64,000 nt of DNA from Ancylobacter moscoviensis. Its GTDB lineage: Bacteria; Pseudomonadota; Alphaproteobacteria; Rhizobiales; Xanthobacteraceae. This document shows, one piece after another, positions 17,939-28,254 of this stretch. The translations under genes were made by a program, and so were the position numbers. How positions within the stretch are numbered: position 1 is the first letter of the stretch; the number at the start of each line of letters is the position of its first letter. The notes below the pieces were generated by a model. The model searched no databases. It had not been told where the DNA came from and was given only the letters and a program-made list of their open reading frames with translations. Location: positions 1-64,000 of the forward strand of contig NZ_VMBP01000007.1 in assembly GCF_007559435.1 (NCBI RefSeq), in the 5' to 3' direction.

Positions 17939-19639
17939 ATGAGCAACCCAGATATCGCCGACCTGAAAGCTGCGGGGGTGAGCGGCGTGCCGAGCGGGAA
18001 GATCCTCGTCACCAACGCGACCATCCTGACCATGGACGATGCCGGGACCACGGCCGGTTCCCTGCTGATCGACGGCGGCCGGATCGTCGCGGTCGATCCT
18101 TCCGAGGAGCAGGCGAAGGGTGCCGCGATCGTGGACATGGGCGGCAAGACCGTGGTTCCCGGCCTGATCGATGCCCATACCCATATGGAAATGATCGCCT
18201 ATGGCTGGAACATCGCCGTCAACGTCAAGCCGCCGCTCGTGACGTCCATCGACGATATGGTCGAGCGCCTTGCCGAGAAGGCCGCGACCTTGCCGGCGGG
18301 GAAATGGATCCTCGGCCAGGGCATGCACTATCAGAACCAGCACATCGCCGAAGGCCGCTATCCCAATCGCTGGGATCTCGACCGTGCCAGCACCGAGCAT
18401 CCGATCGTGGTCCGGTTCAGCTTCCACATCAATGTCTTCAACTCCAAGGCCCTTGAGGTTCTGGGCGTGGACGAGAATACGCCCGACTCCGACGGCGGCT
18501 ATCTGGAGCGCACTGCGGACGGTGTTCCGAACGGCGTGTCCAACGACATGTGGCACGCCCTGAACGCGCCGGACTGGCCCTATGAGGAAGTCGGCCCCGC
18601 CCTCGCCAATGCCCAGGCAAGCTTTCTCGAGAACGGCATCACGGCGATCACCGAGTTCACGCTGTTCCGCGGCGGCATCGACGCCTATCTGGAGATGGAG
18701 CGGCGCAAGGATCTGAAGATCCGCGTCGCGCTCTATCCGAAGGTTCCGTCCGTCTGCCCGCTGGAGGACGCTGTCTCCGGCCGCCTCGGCGAGCGCTTCG
18801 CCGAAGCCGATCCGAGCCGACTGAAGCTCGGCGGGATGAAGATGTTCATCGATGGCGGCCTGACCTCCCGCGCCGCGGCGATGTACGAGCCCTATTGGGA
18901 CAGCAATCTGAAGGGCGACCTGTCCTTCGAGCCCGAGGAGTTCTCGGAGATCGTCAAGAAGCTGCATGGCGCAGGCTATCAGATCTGTGTCCATGCGATC
19001 GGCGATCTGGCGCAGGACGTCGTGCTCGACGCCTTCGCGGCGTTGCCTGAGCGCAAGGCCGCGAACGGCGCATTCCACCGTATCGAGCACGCCGGCAACT
19101 GCCTCTGGACGGACGAGCGCGCCAAGCGCTTCGCCGATCTGGGCGTGCTGCCGGTGCCGCAGCCTCCGTTCATCTACACGACGGCCGCGGGCTATCGTAA
19201 GAACCTGGGTCCGGTGCGCGGCGCCGATCTCTTCCCGATGCGCCGGATGGTGATGGACCAGAAATTCGCCATCCCCGGCAACTCGGATGCGATCGGCATT
19301 CACCCGAAGCAGCACGTTCCCATGTTCGGCATCTGGGCCATGGTGGCGCGCGAGATGAACAATGGCGAGACGCTCACGGACGGTGAGAACCTCGACGTCA
19401 TGACCTCGCTGCGGATGTACACCCGCTTTGCCGCGCGCTCGATCGGACGCGAGCACGAGATCGGGTCCCTTGAGCCGGGCAAGTTCGCCGACTTCGTCGT
19501 ATTCGATGAAAATCCGCTGACGGTTCCGACGGACACGCTGCGCGATATGATGCCGAACCAGACATGGATCGGCGGCGAACAGGTGTTCGCACGGGACGCA
19601 CGCGAGGTCGCCGCAAAGGAAGCCCACATACCCGCGTGA
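17939..19639 (+). CDS. Amidohydrolase family protein, YtcJ-like
   Basis: This is a 566-residue metal-dependent hydrolase of the amidohydrolase superfamily, YtcJ-like branch. The HxH motif is DAHTHM (H80, H82). Further metal or catalytic positions are suggested by KMFIDGG, HAIGD and HRIEHAG, and the C-terminal strand set returns with [17 protein letters not shown]. No signal peptide is visible, so it is cytosolic. It follows the importer and probably hydrolyses the imported amide, carbamate or cyclic compound. The substrate is unknown; family members differ widely. Confidence 0.88.
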   Translation: MSNPDIADLKAAGVSGVPSGKILVTNATILTMDDAGTTAGSLLIDGGRIVAVDPSEEQAKGAAIVDMGGKTVVPGLIDAHTHMEMIAYGWNIAVNVKPPLVTSIDDMVERLAEKAATLPAGKWILGQGMHYQNQHIAEGRYPNRWDLDRASTEHPIVVRFSFHINVFNSKALEVLGVDENTPDSDGGYLERTADGVPNGVSNDMWHALNAPDWPYEEVGPALANAQASFLENGITAITEFTLFRGGIDAYLEMERRKDLKIRVALYPKVPSVCPLEDAVSGRLGERFAEADPSRLKLGGMKMFIDGGLTSRAAAMYEPYWDSNLKGDLSFEPEEFSEIVKKLHGAGYQICVHAIGDLAQDVVLDAFAALPERKAANGAFHRIEHAGNCLWTDERAKRFADLGVLPVPQPPFIYTTAAGYRKNLGPVRGADLFPMRRMVMDQKFAIPGNSDAIGIHPKQHVPMFGIWAMVAREMNNGETLTDGENLDVMTSLRMYTRFAARSIGREHEIGSLEPGKFADFVVFDENPLTVPTDTLRDMMPNQTWIGGEQVFARDAREVAAKEAHIPA

Positions 19640-19679
19640 AGCCTGTCGACACGGCCTTTCGTGTGAGCCCGGGGAAGCA

Positions 19680-19717
19680 CCCGCCATGGCTGTTCGTTCT
19701 GAGCTGGCCATGGCGGG
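19680..19717 (+). other. Long hairpin downstream of the amidohydrolase
   Basis: CCCGCCATGGC (19680-19690) pairs perfectly with GCCATGGCGGG (19707-19717) around a 16-nt loop. No T-run follows. It lies in the 220-nt gap ahead of the PLP enzyme gene and may be a factor-dependent terminator or an mRNA end structure. Confidence 0.45.
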
Positions 19718-19859
19718 CGGGACTCACGTTTCCCGCTCCCCGGGACGGCCCCTTGGGCGCCTTCTGCCGTGCGCCGACAAAGCGGCCCGTGGCGCAGGCA
19801 AACGTGGCCAAGCCATGAATTTCACAAGCATCATCCGGCCTGCAGCCCGAGGGTCTGAA

Positions 19860-20978
19860 ATGACGAACCTCACCCAAGTCTCGTCCCACCCGGCATGTCA
19901 TTCCAACACGCAGCCGCGCGACTGGCTGTGCACCGCCATCCAGCGGATCGAGGCGGACATCAACCGTTCCGCCGACACGCATCTCATCCGCGTGCCGCTT
20001 CCGGCCTTGCCGGGGATCACGCTCTATCTCAAGGACGAGTCGAGCCACCCGACCGGAAGTCTCAAGCACCGGCTGGCGCGCTCGCTCTTTCTCTACGCGC
20101 TGTGCAATGGCTGGATCGGGCCGCAGACCCTTGTCGTCGAGGCATCCAGCGGGTCGACCGCCGTGTCGGAAGCCTATTTCGCCCGGCTTATCGGCCTTGA
20201 TTTCGTGGCGGTGATGCCGCGAACCACCTCACCGGAGAAGATCGCCGCCATCGAGTTCCAGGGCGGTCGCTGCCATCTCGTCGATGATCCCAAGACGGTC
20301 TACGGCGAGGCTGCGGAACTCGCCCGCGGGGCGGGGGGGCTGTACATCGACCAGTTCACCTTCGCCGAGCGGGCGACGGACTGGCGCGGCAACAACAACA
20401 TCGCGGAATCGATCTTCAGCCAGATGTCGCAGGAGCCCGATCCGGTGCCCCGCTGGATCGTAACCGGTGCCGGGACCGGGGGCACCTCGGCAACGATCGG
20501 GCGCTACATCCGCTACCAGCGCCACACGACCCGGCTGTGCGTCGCCGACCCCACGGAATCGGTGTTCCATCGGCACTATCAGGATCGATCGGTCTTGGAG
20601 GTGGATCGCTGCCGTTCCGTCATCGAGGGCATCGGCCGCCCGCGCGTCGAGCCCTCGTTCATTCCCGAGGTCGTCGATCGGATGATCACCGTCCCGGACA
20701 CGCTGTCCGTCGCGTCGATGCGCGTCATCAGCGACATGCTCGGCCGCCGCTGTGGCGGCTCGACGGGAACCAACGTCTACGCCGCCCTGCGACTGGCGGA
20801 GGAGATGGCGGCCGCGGGAGAGCAGGGGTCGATCGTCTCCATTCTGTGCGACTCCGGCGACCGTTACGCCTCCACCCTCTACGATGACGCCTGGCTCGCC
20901 GGGCGCGGCATCGGCATCGCGGCCCCCATGGCGCAGCTGGAGAGCTTCCTGACGGGCAAGGGAAGCCTCCCCCTCTGA
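19860..20978 (+). CDS. PLP-dependent cysteine synthase-like / Cds1-like enzyme
   Basis: This 372-residue fold-type II PLP enzyme closely resembles mycobacterial Cds1 (L-cysteine desulfhydrase) and related cysteine synthase-like proteins. The PLP lysine lies in HPTGSLKHR, the phosphate-binding region reads [15 protein letters not shown] and [12 protein letters not shown], and [13 protein letters not shown] is the typical end. The start at 19860 has GAGGG at the right distance; an ATG at 19815 lacks a ribosome site. The last plus-strand gene of the IclR locus, it may split a C-S or C-O bond of a product from that pathway. Confidence 0.85.
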   Translation: MTNLTQVSSHPACHSNTQPRDWLCTAIQRIEADINRSADTHLIRVPLPALPGITLYLKDESSHPTGSLKHRLARSLFLYALCNGWIGPQTLVVEASSGSTAVSEAYFARLIGLDFVAVMPRTTSPEKIAAIEFQGGRCHLVDDPKTVYGEAAELARGAGGLYIDQFTFAERATDWRGNNNIAESIFSQMSQEPDPVPRWIVTGAGTGGTSATIGRYIRYQRHTTRLCVADPTESVFHRHYQDRSVLEVDRCRSVIEGIGRPRVEPSFIPEVVDRMITVPDTLSVASMRVISDMLGRRCGGSTGTNVYAALRLAEEMAAAGEQGSIVSILCDSGDRYASTLYDDAWLAGRGIGIAAPMAQLESFLTGKGSLPL

Positions 20979-21090
20979 GTTCGAGCCGCGGCTTCGTTCC
21001 GGGGCCATCGTCCGCCATGGCGATGGCCTGCCGGTTCGGGCGGGGAGTGCTTCCGACGCAGGGCACCGGCAGACCCGCGCCGGGGGGAGA

Positions 21091-22050
21091 CTACCGCAGG
21101 CGGCGGGCCTTCCACTCGTCCGTGGCGGCGAGCGAAAGCAGCGTCTCTACCGCCACCTCGGCGACCGCCATCGTGGCCCGCGAGGAGGGCCTGTTGAGCG
21201 GCGTCGCCAGATGGACCGTGCGGCGGAAGCCCGGATCGACGATGCGGAACGTATGGATGGGCGCCTTACCCGCCAGGCTCGAGATCGATCCGGGATGACG
21301 GGCCGCCAGGGAGCAGATCGTCGCCCCGTGCCCGCGCCGGACGAGTTCGAATATCTGCGGCGAGGCGTCGACCTCCATGCCGATGTTCAGCGGAATGGCG
21401 TGACGCCGCGCCGTCGCTTCCACAAGCACCCTGAGGCCATGTTCGGGGCCCGGCATCACCAGCTTCAGATGCTGGACGTCGCGCATGCGGATCTCGTCCC
21501 TCTCGTTCAGGAAGGGAGCGACGACCGCCCGATCATATGTCGCGATGTAGAGTTCTTCCTCGGCGATGGGACGCAGCGAGGCGCTGCGGTCGGTCGCGGC
21601 GCCGCCGCCGAACACCACGGCGGCGTCGAGCGTGCCCTCGCGCAGCCAGCTCGCAATGTAGCCCGACATGCTCTCGACCACGCGCAGACGGACCTGCGGG
21701 AAGCGCTCGAGGCAGGTCTCGATGAGCTGCGCCGTCAGCAGCCCGACCAGCGAACCGGGCACGCCGAAGCGCACGGCACCGACGGGGGGCTTCTCGCGGC
21801 TGAGCATGCTCGCCTTGGCGTCCTCCGCCTGCTTGAGGATGGCGTAGGCATGGGAGAGGAATTCCCGTCCCTGCTCGGTGAGCGTGAGCCCCCGCGCCCG
21901 GCGTTCGAACAGCGTCGTGCCGAGTTCGTCCTCGAGATCCTTCAGCCGCACGCTCAGCGACGGCGGGCTGCTGTGCAGCACCTTCGCGGCGGCGGCGAGC
22001 GAGCCGGTCTCGGCGATCGCTACGAAGGCTCGCAGATCACGAAGGTCCAT
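21091..22050 (-). CDS. LysR-family regulator, Nac/CynR-like
   Basis: This is a 319-residue LysR regulator with an N-terminal helix-turn-helix (about residues 16-40, including AAAKVLHSSPPSLSVRLKDLE) and a normal effector domain. It lies 15 nt downstream of the CitE-like lyase gene in the same direction. That makes it the last gene of the long minus-strand operon that begins with the aldehyde dehydrogenase at 29697, and a regulator at the tail of its own operon is plausible. The effector is unknown. Confidence 0.9.
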   Translation of the reverse strand: MDLRDLRAFVAIAETGSLAAAAKVLHSSPPSLSVRLKDLEDELGTTLFERRARGLTLTEQGREFLSHAYAILKQAEDAKASMLSREKPPVGAVRFGVPGSLVGLLTAQLIETCLERFPQVRLRVVESMSGYIASWLREGTLDAAVVFGGGAATDRSASLRPIAEEELYIATYDRAVVAPFLNERDEIRMRDVQHLKLVMPGPEHGLRVLVEATARRHAIPLNIGMEVDASPQIFELVRRGHGATICSLAARHPGSISSLAGKAPIHTFRIVDPGFRRTVHLATPLNRPSSRATMAVAEVAVETLLSLAATDEWKARRLR

Positions 22051-22065
22051 ACCGCTCCACGCCCG

Positions 22066-22971
22066 TTACGCCACTCGCGCTCTCTGTGCCCTCATATCGG
22101 CCAGGCCGGCGGCGCGGGCAAGGATCGACCGCGCGCGATCGGCCACCGGCAGGTCGACCATCGCACCGCGAAAGGTAACGGCGCCGCGGCCGTCGGCCAG
22201 GGCCTGCTCGAAAGCCTCCAGCGCACCCTGCGCCCATTCGATCTCGCCCTTGGAGGGCGCGAATACCTCGTTGAGGATCGGCACCTGGCTGGGATGGATG
22301 CAGAACCCGCCGGTGAAGCCCATTTCCCGCGCCTGCTCGATGGTCCGGCGGAACTTCGCTTCGTCGGCATAGTCGGCGACCGTGCCGACGAAGCCGATCG
22401 GCTGGATGCCGGCGTTGCGGGCGGCGACGACCGCCTGGGCGTTGTGAATGTACAGCGTATCGTAGGTCGGCGAGGCGCCGAGCGACACGGCGAGGTCCTC
22501 GGCGCCGACGATCATGCCGGCCACGCGCGGATGGGCGGCGGCGATGGCCGCCATGTTGAGCAGGCCCTCGGCGGTCTCGATCATGACCACCAGCCGGGTA
22601 TGGCCCGGCGCCATCCCCCGCTCGCGCTCCAGCTCGTCGATGATTTCGGCGATGGCCCGCACATGCGAGGCGTCGGGAACCTTCGGCAGGGTGAGACAGC
22701 AGACATGGGGGCAGATCGAGGCTTCGATATCGGCCGTCGCCTGCCGCCAGGGGCGGTTGATCCGCACCACGACGTCGAGCCCCTGTCCGGCGAGACGAGC
22801 GGCCGCCGGCATGACGGCGCGGCGGGCCTCCTCCTTCTGGCCGGGCGGGATGGCATCCTCCAGATCGAGCTGGATGCAGTCCGCATCCCGCTCGGCGGCA
22901 CGGGCGAGGAAGCGCTCGTTGAGCACGGGCACGAACAGCATGGAGCGCCATGCCGATGGGGAACGGGTCAT
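22066..22971 (-). CDS. CitE-like lyase (HpcH/HpaI aldolase family)
   Basis: This 301-residue protein resembles citrate lyase beta subunit, malyl-CoA lyase and citramalyl-CoA lyase. It starts with the family's RSMLFVPVLNERFL, has the metal-binding stretch DADCIQLDLEDAIPPG and MIETAEGLLNM, and carries GAEDLAVSLG and CIHPSQV. It probably cleaves a hydroxyacyl-CoA into a shorter acyl-CoA and a keto acid such as glyoxylate or pyruvate. The start codon overlaps the CoA-transferase stop by one base, and AGAGG lies ahead of it. The tight link to a CoA-transferase supports a CoA-ester substrate. Confidence 0.88.
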   Translation of the reverse strand: MTRSPSAWRSMLFVPVLNERFLARAAERDADCIQLDLEDAIPPGQKEEARRAVMPAAARLAGQGLDVVVRINRPWRQATADIEASICPHVCCLTLPKVPDASHVRAIAEIIDELERERGMAPGHTRLVVMIETAEGLLNMAAIAAAHPRVAGMIVGAEDLAVSLGASPTYDTLYIHNAQAVVAARNAGIQPIGFVGTVADYADEAKFRRTIEQAREMGFTGGFCIHPSQVPILNEVFAPSKGEIEWAQGALEAFEQALADGRGAVTFRGAMVDLPVADRARSILARAAGLADMRAQRARVA

Positions 22972-24173
22972 CAGGAAACCTCTGCCGGCTGCTTGGGTGT
23001 CGCCATGCCGAGCTCCCGGCGGAGTTCCTCGGTGTGCTCGCCGATGTCGGGGGCGGGCCGGCGGAACGGGGCCGGCGTGGCGGAAAAGCGGGGAATGATG
23101 TTGTGCATCGGCACCGAGCCGAGCTCGCGGTCCGGGATCTCGACGATCGCCTCCCGGCCCTCGACGAAGGGATGGTCCAGGAGGTCCATTACCGAGCACA
23201 CCGGTCCGACGGTCACGCCGGAGGCTTCGAACAGGGCGAGATTCTCGGCCTGACCGCGGCCGGCGATGAACGTGGCGATGATCGTGTCGAGCTCGTCGCG
23301 ATGGGCGACACGCGCCGCGTTGTCGACGAAGCGCGGGTCGGTCTTGAGCTCGGGTCGGCCGATCGTGTCGAAGATCCGCTCGGCCATGGACTGCATCGAG
23401 CCCGACAGCGCGACATAGGCGCCGTCCGCGCATTCGTACACGTTGCGCGGCGCGGTGTGCGACGACTGGTTTCCGGCACGCGGCGTCGGCGCGCCCGTGA
23501 GGCGGATCTGGGCCGCCTCGGCGCCGATCAGCGAGTGGATCGGCTCGAACAGCGAGAGGTCGAGAACCTGCCCGGGCGCGTCGCCCTGCTCGACCGCCCG
23601 CAGCGCCGCGAGGATCGCCGCCGTGCCGTACAGGCCGGCCACCATGTCCGCCATGGCGAGCGGCGGCAGCGTCGGCGGCTTGTCGGCATGCCCGTTCATG
23701 AAGGCCCAGCCCGACATCGCCTCGACCAGCGTGCCGAAGCCCGGGCGCAGCCGCCAGGGGCCCGTCTGCCCCCAGCCCGAGACGCGCAGGATCACCAGCT
23801 TGGGGTTGCGGGCGAGCAGTTCCTCCGGGCCGAGCCCCCAGCGCTCCAGCGTGCCCGGCACGAAGTTCTCGACGAGCACCTGCGCCGTATCGACGAGGCG
23901 CAGCAGCATCTCGCGCCCATCGGGGTCGTGGATGTCGAGCGCGACGCTCCGCTTGTTGCGGGCATAGACCTTCCAGAACACCTCGACGCCCTCGACGCGC
24001 CAGCTCCTGAGGTCGTCCCCCTTGCCGGGGCGCTCGATCTTGATGACATCGGCGCCGTAGTCGGCCAGCACATGCGTCGTCATGTTGCCGGCGACGAGGC
24101 GGGACAGGTCGATCACGCGCACGCCGTCGAGCGGGCCGCGCCCATCGGGCGTGAAAGGAATGGTCCGGGGCAT
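22971..24173 (-). CDS. CaiB/BaiF family CoA-transferase
   Basis: This is a 400-residue class III CoA-transferase. It starts at the N-terminal GPLDGVRVIDLSRLVAGNMTTHVLADYGADVIKIERPGKGD and has the likely catalytic aspartate in PPLAMADMVAGLYG. It moves CoA from a donor such as succinyl-CoA to a carboxylic acid. The start at 24173 has a strong GGAGGAGG site. Together with the adjacent lyase gene, it would activate and then split an imported (hydroxy)dicarboxylic acid, as in itaconate or citramalate breakdown. The actual acid is not determined. Confidence 0.92.
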   Translation of the reverse strand: MPRTIPFTPDGRGPLDGVRVIDLSRLVAGNMTTHVLADYGADVIKIERPGKGDDLRSWRVEGVEVFWKVYARNKRSVALDIHDPDGREMLLRLVDTAQVLVENFVPGTLERWGLGPEELLARNPKLVILRVSGWGQTGPWRLRPGFGTLVEAMSGWAFMNGHADKPPTLPPLAMADMVAGLYGTAAILAALRAVEQGDAPGQVLDLSLFEPIHSLIGAEAAQIRLTGAPTPRAGNQSSHTAPRNVYECADGAYVALSGSMQSMAERIFDTIGRPELKTDPRFVDNAARVAHRDELDTIIATFIAGRGQAENLALFEASGVTVGPVCSVMDLLDHPFVEGREAIVEIPDRELGSVPMHNIIPRFSATPAPFRRPAPDIGEHTEELRRELGMATPKQPAEVS

Positions 24174-24187
24174 GGGCAACCTCCTCC

Positions 24188-25315
24188 TCAATCCATCACG
24201 ATGAGCGGCTTGATCTCCTGCAGCGCATGCATGCGCTCCAGCGCCGTGTTGACCTCGTCGAGGCTGTAGCGGCCGGTGATCATCTTGCCGAAGGGGATGC
24301 GGTCGATATGGGCGGAGGCGAACTGTAGCGCCTTCCAGTAGGATTTCACGTCGCCGGAAAAGGAACCGATGACACGGATGTTCTTCTTCACGATCGTGGA
24401 AGGGCTGAAGGTCGCCGTGCCGCTGCCGAGCTGCCCCACGGTGAGATAGCGCCCGCCCTTGCGCACCAGGTCGAGGCCTTCGGCGAAGGCGCCGGGATGA
24501 CCGGTGAACTCCATCACGATATCCGGGCCGCGCCCGTCCGTGATCTCGCGCACGGCCGCGAGGCGCTCTTCATGGGTCGTGCCCTCGATGGTGAAGGTGT
24601 GCGTGGCCCCGAAGTCGCGGGCGAGCGCCAGCCGGGCCTCCGGCGCGCCGATGACGCTGACCGTGCGCGCGCCGTTGACGCGGGCGACGGCCGCCGCCAG
24701 CACGCCGAGCGGCCCGGCGCCCTGGATCGCCACATGCTCGGACGGCTCGATGCCGCCGAGATTGTCGAAGGCGTTCATCACCGACCGGAAGGCGCAGCTG
24801 CACAGGCTGGCGACGCCGTCGTCGAGATTGTCCGGCACGCGCACGCGGCCCGATTCCGGCAGCACATAGCCGTATTCGGAGAACCCGCCGAGCAGATAGG
24901 GCGGCTTTTCGATGTTCTCGTACATATAGGCGCGGCGGTTCTCGCACAGCGTCGGCTGGCGGGCGATGGTGCAGTAGAAGCAATGCCCGCAGGCCGTATG
25001 CGTCCACAGGATGCGGTCGCCGATGGCGAGTTCCTGCCCGACGCTGTCGCGCTCGGCACCCTCGCCGATGGCGACCACGCGCCCGACCATCTCGTGGCCG
25101 AGGATCACCGGCAGGTCGACCGCCAGAGACAGGTTGCCGCGCGACAGATGCACGTCGGTACCGCAGATCGAGCAGGCCGTGGTCTTCACGATCAGGGCGC
25201 CGGGCTCGGGGCCCGAGGGAACCGGCACGCATTCGATCTTCACCGGCTGCCCGAACTGGCGGACCACCGCCGCGCGCGAGAAGTCGGGAAGCTTGGTTTC
25301 ACCCTTCATCAGCAT
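24188..25315 (-). CDS. Zinc-dependent alcohol dehydrogenase
   Basis: This is a 375-residue medium-chain dehydrogenase. The catalytic zinc site is CSICGTDVHLSRGN with ILGHEMVGRV. The structural zinc cysteines are CGHCFYC plus the Cys in PTLCENR, and NAD(P) binds at GAGPLGVLAAAVA. Start 25315 (MLMKGETKLPDF) lies 15 nt downstream of the TRAP permease stop. It could oxidise an alcohol group of the imported compound to feed the aldehyde dehydrogenase at the head of the operon. Substrate unknown. Confidence 0.92.
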   Translation of the reverse strand: MLMKGETKLPDFSRAAVVRQFGQPVKIECVPVPSGPEPGALIVKTTACSICGTDVHLSRGNLSLAVDLPVILGHEMVGRVVAIGEGAERDSVGQELAIGDRILWTHTACGHCFYCTIARQPTLCENRRAYMYENIEKPPYLLGGFSEYGYVLPESGRVRVPDNLDDGVASLCSCAFRSVMNAFDNLGGIEPSEHVAIQGAGPLGVLAAAVARVNGARTVSVIGAPEARLALARDFGATHTFTIEGTTHEERLAAVREITDGRGPDIVMEFTGHPGAFAEGLDLVRKGGRYLTVGQLGSGTATFSPSTIVKKNIRVIGSFSGDVKSYWKALQFASAHIDRIPFGKMITGRYSLDEVNTALERMHALQEIKPLIVMD

Positions 25316-25329
25316 TGGGTCACACACGT

Positions 25330-26613
25330 CTAGAGGTAACGGAACCAGAGGGTCACGAACGGCACGAAGGTGATGATCGCCTGACCGAGCAGCGCCGCGC
25401 CGAAGAACCATCCGAGATAGGGGAGCATGTCGGCGAGCCGGGCGTTGGCTGCCCGCGCCGCCACGTAGAGATTGGCCGCCATGGGCGGCGTCAGCAGGCC
25501 GATTTCCAGATTGGTCGCGGTGATGATGCCGAAATGCACGGGATCGATGCCGAACTTCTCCGCCGCCGGGGCCAGCAGCGGCCCCATCAGCAGGATCGAG
25601 GCATTGGTCTCCATGAAGGTGCCGACCAGCAGGAGGACGACGTTGACCATCAGGAGGAAGGCCACCGGGCTCTCGATGTAGGTCGCCACCCACATGGCGA
25701 TGTCCTGCGGCACCTGGTTCAGCACCATGGCGCGGTTGAAGATGCCGGTCATGGCGATGACGATCAGGATGCCCGAGCCGGTGATGGCCGCCGAACGGAA
25801 GGAGCGCGCGAAGTCCCCGCTGCCGAGCAGCCGGCGCAGCAGCGATACCCCGACCGCATACAGGCACCCGATCGCCGCCGCCTCGGTGGGCGTCATCAGC
25901 CCCCCGTAGATGCCGCCGAGAATGACGACCGGCAGCAGCAGCGCCGAGGCGGCCTCCAGCCAGATGGTCCGCTTGGATTTCCCGGCGGTGAGCGTGTCGC
26001 CGCCTTCCGGGCGGCTCTCGACGCCCCCCTTGAGCAGGCGGCGCGACAGCGCGTTGTGCACGACGAGGAACAGCACGCTCATGAGCAGGGCCGGCGCCAG
26101 CGTGGCGAGGAACAGCTGCGAAATCGACACGCCGACCGTCGCGCCGTAGAGGATCAACGGGATCGAGGGCGGCACCAGCACCCCGAGCAGCCCGGCTGAA
26201 GAGGTGAGCGAGGCGATGTATCCCTTGGGATAGCCGCGCTCGGCCATGGCCGGGCTGACGATGCCGCCGATGGCGGCCACCGTGGCGACCGAGGAGCCGG
26301 TGATGGCCCCCATCATCGCCGAGGCGGCCACGGTGATGTAGCCGAAGGCGGCCCGGATGCGGCGCAGCAGCAGGTCGGCCAGCGCGATCAGCTCCCCCGC
26401 CATGCCGCTGCGATTCATCAGCTCGCCGGTCAGCATGAAGAGGGGAATGGCCACCAGCGGATAGCTGGAAATCTCCTCATAGGGAATGTTGCTCAAGCCG
26501 GAGATGGACAGCCCGAAGGCACCCATCTGCAGGAAGATGACCAGACCGAAGGTGACGGCGAGCGGCGCGCCGAGGACCAGGAAAAGGGCCATGAGGCCGA
26601 AGGTCAGCGCCAT
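25330..26613 (-). CDS. TRAP transporter large permease (DctM-like)
   Basis: This is a 427-residue inner-membrane protein with about 12 predicted helices and the conserved DctM stretches MGAITGSSVATVAAIGGIVSPAM and GVLVPPSIPLILYG. It is the sodium-coupled transport subunit. The start at 26613 overlaps the end of the small permease gene by 10 bases. With the small permease and binding protein it forms a complete TRAP system for an organic acid. Confidence 0.95.
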   Translation of the reverse strand: MALTFGLMALFLVLGAPLAVTFGLVIFLQMGAFGLSISGLSNIPYEEISSYPLVAIPLFMLTGELMNRSGMAGELIALADLLLRRIRAAFGYITVAASAMMGAITGSSVATVAAIGGIVSPAMAERGYPKGYIASLTSSAGLLGVLVPPSIPLILYGATVGVSISQLFLATLAPALLMSVLFLVVHNALSRRLLKGGVESRPEGGDTLTAGKSKRTIWLEAASALLLPVVILGGIYGGLMTPTEAAAIGCLYAVGVSLLRRLLGSGDFARSFRSAAITGSGILIVIAMTGIFNRAMVLNQVPQDIAMWVATYIESPVAFLLMVNVVLLLVGTFMETNASILLMGPLLAPAAEKFGIDPVHFGIITATNLEIGLLTPPMAANLYVAARAANARLADMLPYLGWFFGAALLGQAIITFVPFVTLWFRYL

Positions 26614-27182
26614 GGATCGTATCCTCCGGGTTCGCGCCCCTCGAGCGCGCGCCAGATGTCGAGCATCGAATGGAAGGTCATCAGGACCGCCCCCGCCAGC
26701 ACGAAGCCGGCGGGAATGGCGACCGGCGTGTCGCGGTCGATGAGGCGCTCGCCCGAGGACCAAGCGTAGTCGAACAGGTCCCAGGCGAGGACGATGAAGA
26801 ACAGGCCGAAGACGAGGCACAGTATGGCCGCGATCGCATCGAGGCTGCGCCGCAGGAGACCGGGCGGCAGCATCTCGACGATATCCGCCGTCAGGTGACG
26901 GTGCAGATGGCTGCACAGCGCGCCGCCGATGAAGGTCAGCGGCGACATGGCGACCATCGCCCATTCTCCGGTGTCGGCGATCGGCAGGTTGAAGGTGCGG
27001 ATCGCGACCGACATCGCGACCGCGGCGATGGCCACGACCATCGCCGTGATCACCACCATGTTTTCCATGCGGGCGAGCACGAGTTCGCCTCGCATGAGCG
27101 CGCCGAGCACGGGGCTGCCGCCACGCCAGGTCGCCGCGCCGGCTTTCCCGCCGCTCATCGACGTCGTCTCGTCATAGGCCAT
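26604..27182 (-). CDS. TRAP transporter small permease (DctQ-like)
   Basis: This is a 192-residue membrane protein with four predicted helices. It has the usual DctQ features: an R..HL..D pattern (CSHLHRHLTADIVE) after the second helix and a C-terminal helix rich in aliphatics. It starts 7 nt after the binding-protein stop. It links the large permease to the binding protein. Confidence 0.92.
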   Translation of the reverse strand: MAYDETTSMSGGKAGAATWRGGSPVLGALMRGELVLARMENMVVITAMVVAIAAVAMSVAIRTFNLPIADTGEWAMVAMSPLTFIGGALCSHLHRHLTADIVEMLPPGLLRRSLDAIAAILCLVFGLFFIVLAWDLFDYAWSSGERLIDRDTPVAIPAGFVLAGAVLMTFHSMLDIWRALEGREPGGYDPWR

Positions 27183-27189
27183 CGCCGCC

Positions 27190-28194
27190 TCACTCGCCGC
27201 GCGCCGCGGCGATTTCCTTCTTGAGCTCGGCGATGCGCTCCGCGCCGTAGACCGCCTCCAGCTTCTGCCAGCCGACCTGGCCGATACGAGCGAACTCGGC
27301 CATGGCTTCCGGTGTCGGGGTGACAACCTCGACGCCGCCCGCCTTGATCTTCTCGAGGAAGGCGGCATTGGCGGCGCGGTTGCGGGCGATGCCTTCCTGC
27401 GCCGCTTCCTCGGCGGCCTGCTTGACGATCTTGCGCTGCTCCTCGCTCAGCCGGTCCCAGAAGCGCTTGCTGACGGTGATGGCGCCCATCGCGTAGACGT
27501 GGTTGGTCAGCGTCATGTATTTCTGGGCTTCGAACAGGCGCGAATTGAAGACGATGCTGGCGCCGTTGTCCTGGCCGTCCACGGTGCCCTGCTGCAAGGC
27601 GACGAACAGGTTGGGCATGGGCATGGTGACCGCCTGCGAGCCCGCCGCCTCGAAGAAGCTGCGGATGGAAGCCGAGCCCGGCACGCGGACCTTGAGGTCC
27701 TTCAGGTCCTCGACCGTACGCACCGGATGCTTGGAATTGGTCACGGCGCGGAAGTCGAGCTCGAAATAGGCGAGCGCCACCATGTTGTGCTTGGCGAGCG
27801 TCTCGCCCAGCGTGCGCTGGAGGATCCCCTTCGGGTTGTAGAAGATCTTGTCGACCTCCTGGGTATTCGTCGCGATGTAGGGGAGGTAGTGGATGTCGAG
27901 CAGCGGATCGAGGCCGGTCAGCGAGCCGATGTTCAGGAAGGCGAATTCCACCGAACCCCGGCTGAGATCGCGCCCCAGCGCCTCGTCGCCGCCGATCTGG
28001 CTGTTCGGGAACACGGTGATGTCGATCTCGCCATTGGTGCGTTCCTTGACGAGTCGCGCGAAGATCTGGCTCGCCTCGTCGGCGGCGTTGCCCTGCGCGA
28101 AGACGTGGCCGAGACGGGCCTTCTGAGCCAGTGCCGGCGACGAGACAGCGATGATGGATGCGGCCGCGAGGGCAGCGAGAACAAGCTTCTTCAT
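27190..28194 (-). CDS. TRAP transporter substrate-binding protein (DctP-like)
   Basis: This 334-residue periplasmic protein has a clear signal peptide (MKKLVLAALAAASIIAVSSPALAQ, cleavage after ALA). The conserved arginine that binds the substrate carboxylate lies in LKDLKVRVPG. The start has GGAGGAAA. It brings an organic acid to the DctQM permease encoded next. The adjacent CoA-transferase and lyase suggest a dicarboxylic or hydroxy acid. Confidence 0.95.
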   Translation of the reverse strand: MKKLVLAALAAASIIAVSSPALAQKARLGHVFAQGNAADEASQIFARLVKERTNGEIDITVFPNSQIGGDEALGRDLSRGSVEFAFLNIGSLTGLDPLLDIHYLPYIATNTQEVDKIFYNPKGILQRTLGETLAKHNMVALAYFELDFRAVTNSKHPVRTVEDLKDLKVRVPGSASIRSFFEAAGSQAVTMPMPNLFVALQQGTVDGQDNGASIVFNSRLFEAQKYMTLTNHVYAMGAITVSKRFWDRLSEEQRKIVKQAAEEAAQEGIARNRAANAAFLEKIKAGGVEVVTPTPEAMAEFARIGQVGWQKLEAVYGAERIAELKKEIAAARGE

Positions 28195-28254
28195 GGTTTC
28201 CTCCCGGGAAACGGACGTCTTCGTTTTGTTTTTGATGGGAAGACGTCGGATTTT

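Noticed and set aside
17696-19711. 671-codon open frame opposite the amidohydrolase gene
   Set aside because: It mirrors the real coding frame, is rich in Arg, His and Asp, and has no recognisable domain or ribosome site.
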